From Pseudomonadota bacterium (GTDB taxonomy: Bacteria; Pseudomonadota; Gammaproteobacteria; Halothiobacillales; Halothiobacillaceae), in contig JAJYPA010000412.1 in NCBI GenBank assembly GCA_021795795.1, forward strand, positions 1-7,479: a stretch of 7,479 nucleotides of DNA, in the 5' to 3' direction. A model generated the notes under the pieces. It was given only the letters and a program-made list of their open reading frames with translations. It was not told the DNA's origin and ran no database searches. Positions 1-6,052 of the stretch are shown in pieces. A program made the translations under genes and the position numbers. The first letter of the stretch is position 1. Every line of letters starts with the position of its first letter.

Positions 1-644
1 CCCCTGAAGCCACCCGCATCTGTAAAGAAGACTTGAACGAAGTCGTCACCAGTTTCCTGCAGGACAAGACGGTGCTGGAGCGCGGCCTGTTCGACCAGGA
101 AAACACCTTGCCTGAAGAACTCACCCAGTTGCATATGGGCAAAATCGTGCGCGAGCGTTACCCGGAATTGAACAAGGCGGATCAGGAGGCCATTCGTCAG
201 CATGCCATCGCTGCCATGAACATCACCCAGCAGGCCAAGTTGGCGTTAGCCCAGGCCGATGCCAATGGCTGCGGCACGGAGCAAGGCAGTACGGCCTTGC
301 TGGATGGGGTGCGCAAGTTCGTCAATGTGCGCGACCTGGATATTGACCTGATCGACCGCATCAACCCCTTCGATGCCGCCTATGCGGTGCTGGCGAAAGC
401 AATGGATGAGCAATCGCTGCGCCAGGTGCAGGCCAGCATTGCCGCCAAAAAGGTCAGCATTCCCGAAGACGAAGCCCGCGAGCTGGCAAAACGCGCCCTG
501 CTGTTCAAGAATGAGCGTGGCCGCCGGCCAGACATCCACTCCGCTGACGCATGGGAGAAACGCATGGCCGAAGGTGTGGCCGCGCTGACGCGTTATGTGC
601 AAGCTAAGGCGGCACGAGCGCAAGGAGAATCCAGCAATGGCTGA
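1..644 (+). CDS. C-terminal part of a large protein, probably a helicase/restriction-type ATPase (partial, start outside window)
   Basis: The reading frame is open to the left edge (codons in phase from base 3), so only about 213 C-terminal residues are visible. A TTG at 33 could serve as a start, but sense codons continue in frame before it, so I treat the gene as 5'-truncated by the window. The visible part is hydrophilic and helical, with no signal peptide, membrane segment or helicase motif of its own. The ending, with GRRPDIHSADAWEKRMAEG near its C-terminus, resembles from memory the tails of DEAD/DEAH-box helicase family proteins encoded next to GIY-YIG nucleases. That assignment is inference, because the ATPase motifs would lie to the left. 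It overlaps the next gene by 8 bases (stop TGA 642-644, next ATG 637), indicating an operon with coupled translation. It could instead be another large subunit of a restriction-like system. Confidence 0.6.
   Translation, partial: PEATRICKEDLNEVVTSFLQDKTVLERGLFDQENTLPEELTQLHMGKIVRERYPELNKADQEAIRQHAIAAMNITQQAKLALAQADANGCGTEQGSTALLDGVRKFVNVRDLDIDLIDRINPFDAAYAVLAKAMDEQSLRQVQASIAAKKVSIPEDEARELAKRALLFKNERGRRPDIHSADAWEKRMAEGVAALTRYVQAKAARAQGESSNG
622..629 (+). promoter_or_regulatory. Ribosome binding site deciding the GIY-YIG start
   Basis: AAGGAGAA lies 7 bases before the ATG at 637. The in-frame ATG at 595 has no comparable purine-rich site and lies deep inside the upstream gene, so 637 is the better start. 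The site sits inside the upstream coding sequence, as expected for coupled genes. Confidence 0.75.
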
Positions 645-1830
645 GATGAACGATGACGAACTGCTGGATGCGCTGGGGGTAGAAGTCGCCCCAATTAAGG
701 CCTCCAGTAGAACCCCGCGCGAGGAACGCATCATCGCGGGCTTCGAGGACATCCTGCGCTTCCATCAAGCGCATGGCCGCGCCCCGTTGCATGGCGAGGA
801 CCGTGACATCTTTGAGCGTCTGTATGCCGTGCGTTTGGACCAGATACGCCAGTTGCCAGAAGCGCAAATGCTCCTGGCCGGGTTGGATGCGCCGGGACTA
901 TTGTCTGGCGCGGCAGCGGCTTCGGTCGATGTGGATGCGATGGACGAAGACACCTTGCTGGCCGAGTTGGGCATTGGCGATGAACCCGCCGATCAACGCG
1001 ACATCACCGTGCTGCGCCATGTGCGTTCTAGCACCGAAAAGCGTGCGCCGGAGGAAATCGCCGAGCGCACGCCGTGCGCAGAGTTTGACAAGTTCCAACC
1101 GCTGTTTGAGCAGGTGGAGCGGGAGTTGAAGGCTGGCGTTCGCCAGTCCCGCCAGTTTGGGCGTGATTCCAACTTTAAGGTGGGCAATTTCTTTGTCCTG
1201 GGCGGTTTGTTGGTTTATGTGGCCGAGCAGGGTGACATCTTTCGCACGGGCAACAACGAGCCGGATGCGCGCCTGCGTGTGGTCTACTCCAACGGCACCG
1301 AAAGCAATCTGTTGATGCGCTCGCTACAGCGTGCGCTCTACAAAGACGAAAACGCTCGCATGTTGACCGGCACGAATATGGGGCCGCTGTTTGGCGATGC
1401 GCCTGAGCCAGACGACATCGAAACCGGAACCATCTACGTGTTGCGCAGCCTGTCCAGCCATCCATTCGTCATCGAGCACCGCGAACTGATTCACAAGATC
1501 GGCGTGACCGGCGGCAAGGTGGAGACCCGCATTGCAGGCGCAGAAAAAGATGCCACATATCTGTTGGCCGGCGTCGAGGTGGTCGCCACCTACAAGCTCC
1601 ACAACCTGAACCGCACTAGGCTGGAAAATATTTTCCATCGTTTATTCGGTGCAGCACAGATTGATTTGACCATCGAAGATCGCTTCGGATCTCCGGTCAA
1701 ACCAAGGGAGTGGTTTTTGGTGCCACTCCATGTGATTGACGAAGCGGTTCAGCGCATTCGGGATGGATCCATTACTGATGTGGTCTACGACCTGAAGAGT
1801 GCACGGCTGGTAGGCCAGATTCAACAGTGA
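637..1830 (+). CDS. GIY-YIG nuclease family protein (T5orf172/MUG113-like), 397 aa
   Basis: A C-terminal GIY-YIG endonuclease-like domain spans about residues 262-375. It shows GTIYVLRS (264-271, the GIY strand), HKIGVT (286-291, the YIG strand, here KIG), the expected arginine in VETRI (R298), the metal-binding glutamate in LENIFHRLF (E330), and PREWF (356-360). This pattern fits the T5orf172/MUG113 branch, whose members hydrolyse DNA using these residues. The N-terminal 250 residues have no domain I recognise. They contain two short acidic look-alike motifs, DDELLDALGV (6-15) and DEDTLLAELGI (103-113), and a helical HGEDRDIFERLYAVRLD segment (52-68). No signal peptide or membrane segment is seen, so it should be cytoplasmic. 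The 8-base overlap with the upstream gene suggests the nuclease works with that protein, plausibly as the cutting subunit of a helicase-nuclease defence system (inference). The start at 637 rests on the AAGGAG site. Confidence 0.85.
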   Translation: MAEMNDDELLDALGVEVAPIKASSRTPREERIIAGFEDILRFHQAHGRAPLHGEDRDIFERLYAVRLDQIRQLPEAQMLLAGLDAPGLLSGAAAASVDVDAMDEDTLLAELGIGDEPADQRDITVLRHVRSSTEKRAPEEIAERTPCAEFDKFQPLFEQVERELKAGVRQSRQFGRDSNFKVGNFFVLGGLLVYVAEQGDIFRTGNNEPDARLRVVYSNGTESNLLMRSLQRALYKDENARMLTGTNMGPLFGDAPEPDDIETGTIYVLRSLSSHPFVIEHRELIHKIGVTGGKVETRIAGAEKDATYLLAGVEVVATYKLHNLNRTRLENIFHRLFGAAQIDLTIEDRFGSPVKPREWFLVPLHVIDEAVQRIRDGSITDVVYDLKSARLVGQIQQ

Positions 1831-1846
1831 CTCGGCGATCTGTAGG

Positions 1847-1922
1847 CTGATCGGCAACAATAGACTGGAAGCAGTCATTTGCTAGCGATAATCCGTTGAG
1901 AGATTCCGGCCAAAAGCGGTCG
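1847..1922. repeat. Degenerate intergenic repeat, copy A
   Basis: This lies in the 143-base gap between two convergent genes. The core at 1862-1880 (AGACTGGAAGCAGTCATTT) differs at 2 of 19 positions from 4516-4534, and the similarity continues more weakly for about 75 bases in the same orientation. A second AGCGGTCGTT follows at 1915-1924. Sequences of this AGCGGTCATT type are, from memory, common between genes in Pseudomonas and relatives; their function is unknown to me. No clear terminator for either converging gene was found in the gap. Confidence 0.5.
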
Positions 1923-1973
1923 TTTGCTTGACGTCAAAACTCAGCTAAAGGCTTCGTCGGTTGCAGCGAATTA

Positions 1974-2831
1974 TCAGAAGGCAACGTACGGTTCGAAAAG
2001 CGCTTTCATTTCATCTCGTGAACGGATAAGCAACGTAAGCGAAAGCGAAATGCAAAGGCAAGCATAGTTGTCTTCAGTTCGGCTATGTAGGCCTCGGCCA
2101 CGATCACCGTAGTCACGGCCAATTCGGTAAAACGATAGCGGGAGGCCGTGAACGTGACTGGACAAGAACTTGTATATCCAACGAAAATTATGAAGATCAA
2201 CGCCAGCTGCTACAGCAATTTCCTCTAAGGGTACTAAATAGGCGTTCTTGCCGTGAAGAAATCTTCGACGGTCTGGAGCAGAAAGAGCACAGAAAAATTT
2301 GTTAGTTTCTAATCGTGCCTTGAGCTCTTTGGCTTGCTCCTTAAATCCTTCGATGTCATTCGAGTCTGGATTCATCTCTTGAAATAGCTGAATACGAGCA
2401 GTGCAATCATGAAGATGAAATAGGTTTAAGCGGCATTCCCACTCAATGGGATCGCACTCCTCTACGCACAAATAAAAGAATGCGAGCCTCACCTCTAGCA
2501 ACGACCTTACAAGAACTGCCAATGAAGCGTAGTCCCAGTGCTCGATTGCCTTTTTAGACCATGCAGTTTCTGGAGCCAATATCGCAAGGCTGACGGCGCG
2601 CGTACATAACACTGTAAATAATACGCTTGCATAAAAGTGTGCACCGGTGGGAGAAAGAATATTGGAGCATTTACGTGAAACATTGATGCAATCACTAAGA
2701 AGCCCTTGGAATGCTTTGATTCGTTCCTTGTAATCACCAGAACCTTGCTTGTTGGTGGCGAGCTTCCTCTGAGCTTGATTGTTAGTGGAGCGCTTCTTCT
2801 GAGTTTGTTTTTTTTGTGTTCTGCGCGGCAT
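1974..2831 (-). CDS. DUF5677-like helical protein, 285 aa, function unknown
   Basis: The ATG at 2831 is preceded by AGGAG (2842-2846 on this strand) at a 10-base spacing, which supports the start. The first 30 residues are a very basic, Gln/Lys/Arg-rich tail with a small internal repeat (TQKKQTQKK), probably disordered and possibly nucleic-acid binding. The remainder is predicted from inspection to be helical. Two features resemble the DUF5677 family: RSLLE in a hydrophobic helix (109-113) and a Y-x3-SSHVHG segment (220-229). Some DUF5677-type proteins are considered HEPN-related, but I see no convincing R-x4-6-H active site here; RRRFLH (188-193) fits only by spacing. A hydrophobic stretch at about 102-122 is amphipathic rather than a clear membrane span. 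It lies downstream of the RES gene on the same strand, separated by 272 bases and a terminator, so it is probably transcribed separately. Function is not assigned. Confidence 0.65.
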   Translation of the reverse strand: MPRRTQKKQTQKKRSTNNQAQRKLATNKQGSGDYKERIKAFQGLLSDCINVSRKCSNILSPTGAHFYASVLFTVLCTRAVSLAILAPETAWSKKAIEHWDYASLAVLVRSLLEVRLAFFYLCVEECDPIEWECRLNLFHLHDCTARIQLFQEMNPDSNDIEGFKEQAKELKARLETNKFFCALSAPDRRRFLHGKNAYLVPLEEIAVAAGVDLHNFRWIYKFLSSHVHGLPLSFYRIGRDYGDRGRGLHSRTEDNYACLCISLSLTLLIRSRDEMKALFEPYVAF

Positions 2832-3103
2832 TGTGATTTGGCTCCTAACGTCGAATGTTCAGAGATACTGACCTATTGCTCGGCGAATGACCGAAAGTGG
2901 ATGCAAGCGGACGTTCCACAGCAAAATCCGAGTGACATCATCCGGGGCCCAAGCTGCCTGTTGTCTTCTATCAGTGCCGATGAGCGGTGTTCGTATTGTA
3001 GCGGTCTAAGACGGATTAACAGTGTCAAGAGAAACGATGGCGATTCAATGCGCCATCGTTCATGCCGCAATATACGATCTCATTCTTTCTTGCGTTCGTT
3101 AGC
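2832..3103. other. Intergenic region between the RES and DUF5677 genes
   Basis: Its 272 bases hold the RES-gene terminator hairpin (3033-3060), the ribosome binding site of the DUF5677 gene (2842-2846), and an AGCGGACGTT element (2906-2915) with a nearby inverted GAATGACC (2885-2892), related to the repeat family in the other gaps. The promoter of the DUF5677 gene should lie here, but I could not pick a convincing -35/-10 pair. An open frame on the plus strand across this region overlaps the DUF5677 N-terminus and looks non-coding. Confidence 0.5.
3024..3060 (-). terminator. Intrinsic terminator of the RES gene
   Basis: AACGATGGCG (3033-3042) and CGCCATCGTT (3051-3060) form a perfect 10-bp stem with an 8-base loop. 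Read on the minus strand it lies about 43 bases after the RES stop codon and is followed by TTTCTCTTG, a short interrupted T-tract. It should limit readthrough into the DUF5677 gene. Confidence 0.65.
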
Positions 3104-4273
3104 CTAATACGTAACTGGACCGAAGTGTCCTAAATAGCCAATCTGAGTGAGAATCAGTCGGTTGATGCACACTACCCGCACAAGAGAGTCTTCAATAGGT
3201 CTGCCAAATAGTGCGAAATTTTGGATGGTGAAGGCTTCTGCATATTCATCTGCTTGTGGATGGAATCGGCGGACAGAGAGGCCGTAGGATGTCTCGAAGG
3301 GCTGCCCTCCAGTGCGGATTAGGCTGAAATGCGAGGGATATATTAAACCATCAAACCCGGTCTTCTTAGCAGCTAACGAGATCGCTCTTGAAATTTCATA
3401 TGAATGGCTTCGCGCAAGAAACAACATGTGGACAGCCATGTCCAAGCTTTCAACCTCTGTTGTTTTTTCTTCTATAAGAACGTGAGTTAGGTCTAATAGG
3501 CGTAGGTTCCGCTGCGGTTTCAGGGTGGCGACATAAATGTCATCATCTGCTGCGGCTCTACACTCATGGATACAAATATCTATATCTTGTGAGCAATACA
3601 TAACTGGGAAACCAAGAGAATCAAGTCGACCTTTTCCCGCTTTAGAGATAGGCGGACTATCGTATTCTTCGGGGCTTTCCCGCCGCTCAGGGCTAATACG
3701 AAGCCGATAAAAAACCGATTCATTTGTTAGGGTCTTTTCTGGATATTCTTTCAATATTCGTTGGATAACATATGGACGCTTATTAGTATCTTGTAGTTCT
3801 TCAAGAGGCGTGACTTGACCTATCATCCAAAGACGCGGACCGTAATGGAAGAAACCTATCTTCGCAGATTCTTCAATGAGTTTTATGTCATTCTCAAGCC
3901 ATGGTGACGGCCTTATGTCACTTTTCCCGTAATGGTGCTCATTTATCTGAATTACCGGGGCTGCCCCATAATTTCCCATGACGGTTGTTCCTCTCACAAA
4001 AAACCGCCACGCTATACCAATAATCTGTTTTTTAGTTAGTTTTCTTCCATCCGAGCTCTTGCAGTTAGGGCAGGCACTCTCTTGATCAATTCCATGTTTA
4101 AACGCATCAATTCTAAGGCCAGTATCAACAAAACAGTTGGAGCAAAGTAACGGCTCGCTTTCATCCTCGTCGTCATCTCTAGTTGTCACGATAGGCTCAC
4201 CTTCGTGTTGAATTATCCGTTCACGCACGCGTTCTAGACAGCCATTTTCAGACTCTTCATTGTTCTTTTTCAT
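3104..4273 (-). CDS. RES domain protein with N-terminal zinc ribbon, 389 aa (putative NAD+-degrading toxin/effector)
   Basis: Residues 44-71 carry CSNC and CPNC (C44, C47, C68, C71), a probable zinc ribbon, preceded by an acidic linker (DDDEDE). A RES domain occupies about residues 186-335. It shows FYRLR (188-192), GKGRLDSLG with R216, VMYCS with Y226, HEC with E237, and GFDGLIYPS with S314. These match the conserved Arg, Tyr, Glu and Ser of RES toxins such as MbcT, which degrade NAD+ by phosphorolysis. A C-terminal extension with NFALFGRPI and INRLIL follows, as in the longer RES proteins. At 389 residues it is about twice a stand-alone RES toxin, and no Xre-type antitoxin is encoded next to it. 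The ATG at 4273 is chosen over an adjacent TTG (4276); its ribosome binding site is weak. NAD+ cleavage is inferred from the family. Low G+C suggests horizontal acquisition. Confidence 0.8.
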   Translation of the reverse strand: MKKNNEESENGCLERVRERIIQHEGEPIVTTRDDDEDESEPLLCSNCFVDTGLRIDAFKHGIDQESACPNCKSSDGRKLTKKQIIGIAWRFFVRGTTVMGNYGAAPVIQINEHHYGKSDIRPSPWLENDIKLIEESAKIGFFHYGPRLWMIGQVTPLEELQDTNKRPYVIQRILKEYPEKTLTNESVFYRLRISPERRESPEEYDSPPISKAGKGRLDSLGFPVMYCSQDIDICIHECRAAADDDIYVATLKPQRNLRLLDLTHVLIEEKTTEVESLDMAVHMLFLARSHSYEISRAISLAAKKTGFDGLIYPSHFSLIRTGGQPFETSYGLSVRRFHPQADEYAEAFTIQNFALFGRPIEDSLVRVVCINRLILTQIGYLGHFGPVTY

Positions 4274-4376
4274 CAATACGTCTTACCAAGATTCGAAATT
4301 GTTCAAGGGGCGGTGAATCGCTACCTGTTCTTTAGACGCCTTCGGGCCGTTTTTGCTTCTAGATGTGGCTGCTTAA

Positions 4377-4395
4377 CCTGTCTGGGGCAGACAGG
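4377..4395. repeat. Perfect 8-bp inverted repeat (possible operator or hairpin)
   Basis: CCTGTCTG, spacer GGG, CAGACAGG: a perfect 8-bp dyad about 104 bases upstream of the RES start codon. There is no adjacent T-tract, so it is not an obvious terminator. A repressor operator or an RNA hairpin in the leader are both possible. Confidence 0.5.
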
Positions 4396-4435
4396 ACAAT
4401 GACGGGTAAATACAAACGATCAGTGGCAGTACAAA

Positions 4436-4471
4436 CCGATAGTAGCCCTTCCCAAGCTGCTTGTGAAGGGC
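4436..4471. repeat. Intergenic repeat copy C with long hairpin
   Basis: Bases 4436-4467 match 7125-7156 at 27 of 32 positions in the same orientation. Within it, GCCCTTC (4445-4451) pairs with GAAGGGC (4465-4471), and CAAG (4453-4456) pairs with CTTG (4460-4463) around a CTG loop, giving an 11-bp stem with one internal mismatch. Confidence 0.55.
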
Positions 4472-4500
4472 CGCAAACGCTGCCCTGCCGCCGTTGAGCC

Positions 4501-4577
4501 CTGATGGACGGCAGCAGACTGAAAGCGGTCATTTACTGCCGATGATCGATTGACAGCATCCGACCCAAAACAGACGC
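4501..4577. repeat. Degenerate intergenic repeat, copy B
   Basis: Direct-orientation relative of 1847-1922. The best core is 4516-4534 (AGACTGAAAGCGGTCATTT, 17 of 19 identical), followed by weaker matches through CATCCGACCCAAAACAGACG. It sits immediately beyond repeat C, so this gap joins two repeat types found separately at either side of the island modules. Confidence 0.5.
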
Positions 4578-4692
4578 GTGGTTTGCCCAAAACCTGACGT
4601 TCAACGTTCGAAATTGCCCACCTTGCGCGGCCTTTCGCGCGAGGCCCGGTGCATTGCAGGGTTGGGCATCGAGGAGCCTCTCTGATAGACCA

Positions 4693-5448
4693 TCAGTTGC
4701 GCAGCATGAGCTGCGCTTCCTTTCCTAGCCGTACACATGCCTCGTATGCCAAATGGCGTTGATAGAACTCTTCCGTATATACGAGTCCTCTTCCCAAGCC
4801 CTCGGCTGAACAAAGCACATCAAAGAGCAACAGAATCCTTACGCAATTCATTCGATCGACGTCTTTTGGGCCGCGCAGTCCATGGAGAAGGCCATGACGA
4901 TTGAAGAAGAACTGTGGCGGCTGTTGCGCTTTATAGCGAGCATAAATTGTCGAAAGAATTATCTCCGCTTCGCACCGTGATTCCGATTCTGGATGTATCT
5001 TTACTGCCGCACACAAATCAGCAAACGATGGATCGGACATTCCAGTTTGCCAGCCCGACAGTTGCCGCAGATATCGTTCGCAAATAATAAATAGCGTCGC
5101 CAGCGCGGCCGTATAGTAACCGCGGTAGTAACAAAGGAGGGCTTCGTCGATCAGCGGAACCAGCGGTCCGAAGAGAACAGATTCCTTGTACGGACCACTC
5201 GCCATTGCCGCTCTTTCATCGACGTTCATGAGCTGAAACGACATTACGTCGAATGCCCGCGCTGCAAGATCATCAATCACTTCAGGAGAAAGCGTTCCGT
5301 GATCCTTGTGTGCGATGGCTTCATTCGCGATATCGCGAACCAGCAAGGCGTCATCGGACATTAAGCGAAAATCCACTCGCCACCCAAGAAGCAGGAGCCC
5401 CTTAGATACTTTTTCAACCTCGCCCTCATCCCAGTCGGCAAAGCTCAT
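4693..5448 (-). CDS. HEPN-like protein with R-x4-H motif, 251 aa (putative RNase)
   Basis: The protein is all-helical by appearance. It has a YYRGYYTAALATLFIICERYLRQL-type helix at about 107-130, as in HEPN proteins, and near the C-terminal third FFNRHGLLHG (181-190). This contains R184-H185-x3-H189, the R-[N/H/D]-x3-H form of the HEPN active site, which in many members cleaves RNA. There is no signal peptide, and the hydrophobic segments look amphipathic. The ATG at 5448 is preferred over a TTG at 5460: it has a GGGGA (5454-5458) close upstream and overlaps the stop of the preceding HEPN-fragment frame as ATGA. That overlap means it was once the second gene of a coupled pair and may now be read from the lipoprotein operon promoter. 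No dedicated antitoxin such as an MNT nucleotidyltransferase is visible. RNase activity is inferred from the motif only. Confidence 0.7.
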   Translation of the reverse strand: MSFADWDEGEVEKVSKGLLLLGWRVDFRLMSDDALLVRDIANEAIAHKDHGTLSPEVIDDLAARAFDVMSFQLMNVDERAAMASGPYKESVLFGPLVPLIDEALLCYYRGYYTAALATLFIICERYLRQLSGWQTGMSDPSFADLCAAVKIHPESESRCEAEIILSTIYARYKAQQPPQFFFNRHGLLHGLRGPKDVDRMNCVRILLLFDVLCSAEGLGRGLVYTEEFYQRHLAYEACVRLGKEAQLMLRN

Positions 5449-5693
5449 GTTGATCCCCAACGGTTGAATTCACTGGCCTGCACGGGTTTATCGCGCAGCG
5501 CCTCGTGGAATAATGGGTTGGCGACACTGCCGCTTCCATGCTTAGGTCCAGTATGCAGTACTGCGTTGGATTCGAGCTTGAATAGGTGATTAAGCAGAAG
5601 AAACTCACTTAGCAAAGCAATTGAGTCCTCCCGCATCTCCCGATATGCTCTTGGATTTCGATGGGGAGCAGGCAGACACTCATAACTCCGCAA
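5445..5693 (-). pseudogene. 5'-truncated fragment of a TIGR02391-like HEPN protein
   Basis: An 82-codon frame begins with a TTG directly after an in-frame TAA, so it has no credible start. Its beginning, HRNPRAYREMREDSIALLSEFLLLNHLF, resembles the C-terminal part of TIGR02391 (Ymh-type) HEPN proteins, where R-N-P-x-A-H forms the active site and is followed by a hydrophobic helix; here the His is Tyr (codon TAT instead of CAT). The rest of that protein would have lain upstream, where the 114-residue gene now ends (stop at 5680-5682), so the break is near 5690. Its stop overlaps the next ATG as ATGA, showing that the fragment was the end of a real gene coupled to the downstream HEPN gene. The family match is from memory and rests on a short stretch. 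A short functional peptide gene is less likely. Confidence 0.5.
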
Positions 5694-6024
5694 TTAAGGT
5701 GACTGCTTGCGTAATGTAACTTATGATCGAGGCAGCTTTTTGAAAATCTCCGACAATTGCTTTTATTGCATTTTCGTCAGCTCGTAAGCCACTGGCCTGA
5801 GATTGCAACGCCGCCGTGGCGTTGGCAAAGCCTACATCATCTGCCGAATTTTGGGCGTGCAGCAACTGGGAAAGGTAGGAGTCGAGGTTATTATATTCAT
5901 TCGTGAGTTTTATCGACGTTAGTACATCGGTTGTTACGCGATTTTGTTGGGTAAGTAATTCCTCTGCGGCACGAATGGCGGCAATAGCATTGGCGATGTT
6001 GGTTTGCTGGGTGAGTGTCGGCAT
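5680..6024 (-). CDS. Small helical protein of unknown function, 114 aa, second gene of the lipoprotein operon
   Basis: The ATG at 6024 has AGAGGA about 10 bases upstream. The protein is rich in Ala, Gln, Asn, Leu and Thr, contains no cysteine, and reads as a bundle of amphipathic helices (residues about 3-28, 31-58, 63-95). Its mildly hydrophobic last 20 residues end in AVTLIAEL. There is no signal peptide or lipobox, so it is probably cytoplasmic unless exported by another route. It starts 28 bases after the lipoprotein stop codon, on the same strand, and is almost certainly co-transcribed with it. I do not recognise a family. The last codons overlap the start of a truncated HEPN gene frame, which marks an old recombination point. 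Composition is similar to the lipoprotein (Ala/Gln/Thr-rich helices), which suggests the two work together; that is inference. Confidence 0.7.
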   Translation of the reverse strand: MPTLTQQTNIANAIAAIRAAEELLTQQNRVTTDVLTSIKLTNEYNNLDSYLSQLLHAQNSADDVGFANATAALQSQASGLRADENAIKAIVGDFQKAASIISYITQAVTLIAEL

Positions 6025-6052
6025 GGTGGTGTGTCCTCTTAGGAAAGGAATA

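Larger units (their letters stand above)
4274..4692. other. 419-base intergenic region: palindrome, hairpin and repeat copies
   Basis: This gap lies upstream of the RES gene and downstream of the HEPN gene. It holds a perfect inverted repeat at 4377-4395, a long hairpin at 4445-4471 that begins a repeat shared with 7125-7156, and repeat copy B (4501-4577) shared with 1847-1922. I found no credible gene; a 70-codon minus-strand frame (4601-4813) overlaps the HEPN gene and has no family look. The promoter of the RES gene should lie at about 4280-4400, but no strong -35/-10 pair was seen. No convincing terminator for the HEPN gene was found. Confidence 0.55.

Noticed and set aside
246..752. 168-codon minus-strand open frame opposite the first two genes
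   Set aside because: It is antisense to two well-supported coupled genes, has low-complexity serine runs and shows no family resemblance; it is a by-product of high G+C coding sequence.
1324..1638. 104-codon minus-strand frame opposite the GIY-YIG domain
   Set aside because: It lies entirely antisense to the conserved nuclease domain, so it is a shadow of the real gene.
1928..1937. TTGACGTCAA palindrome
   Set aside because: A single 10-base palindrome between convergent genes is expected by chance and has no associated feature.
2843..3105. CCTAACG and CGTTAG sequences bracketing a gap, suggesting an integron attC site
   Set aside because: They are about 250 bases apart without the internal paired boxes of attC, the pattern is not repeated after other genes, and no integrase is seen.
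2706..3107. 133-codon plus-strand frame across the RES/DUF5677 gap
   Set aside because: It overlaps the DUF5677 N-terminus and the terminator hairpin and lacks a ribosome binding site or recognisable protein features.
4336..4355. Possible plus-strand terminator (GCC-TTCG-GGC followed by TTTTT)
   Set aside because: The stem is only 3 bp plus a bulged extension, and there is no plus-strand gene nearby to terminate.
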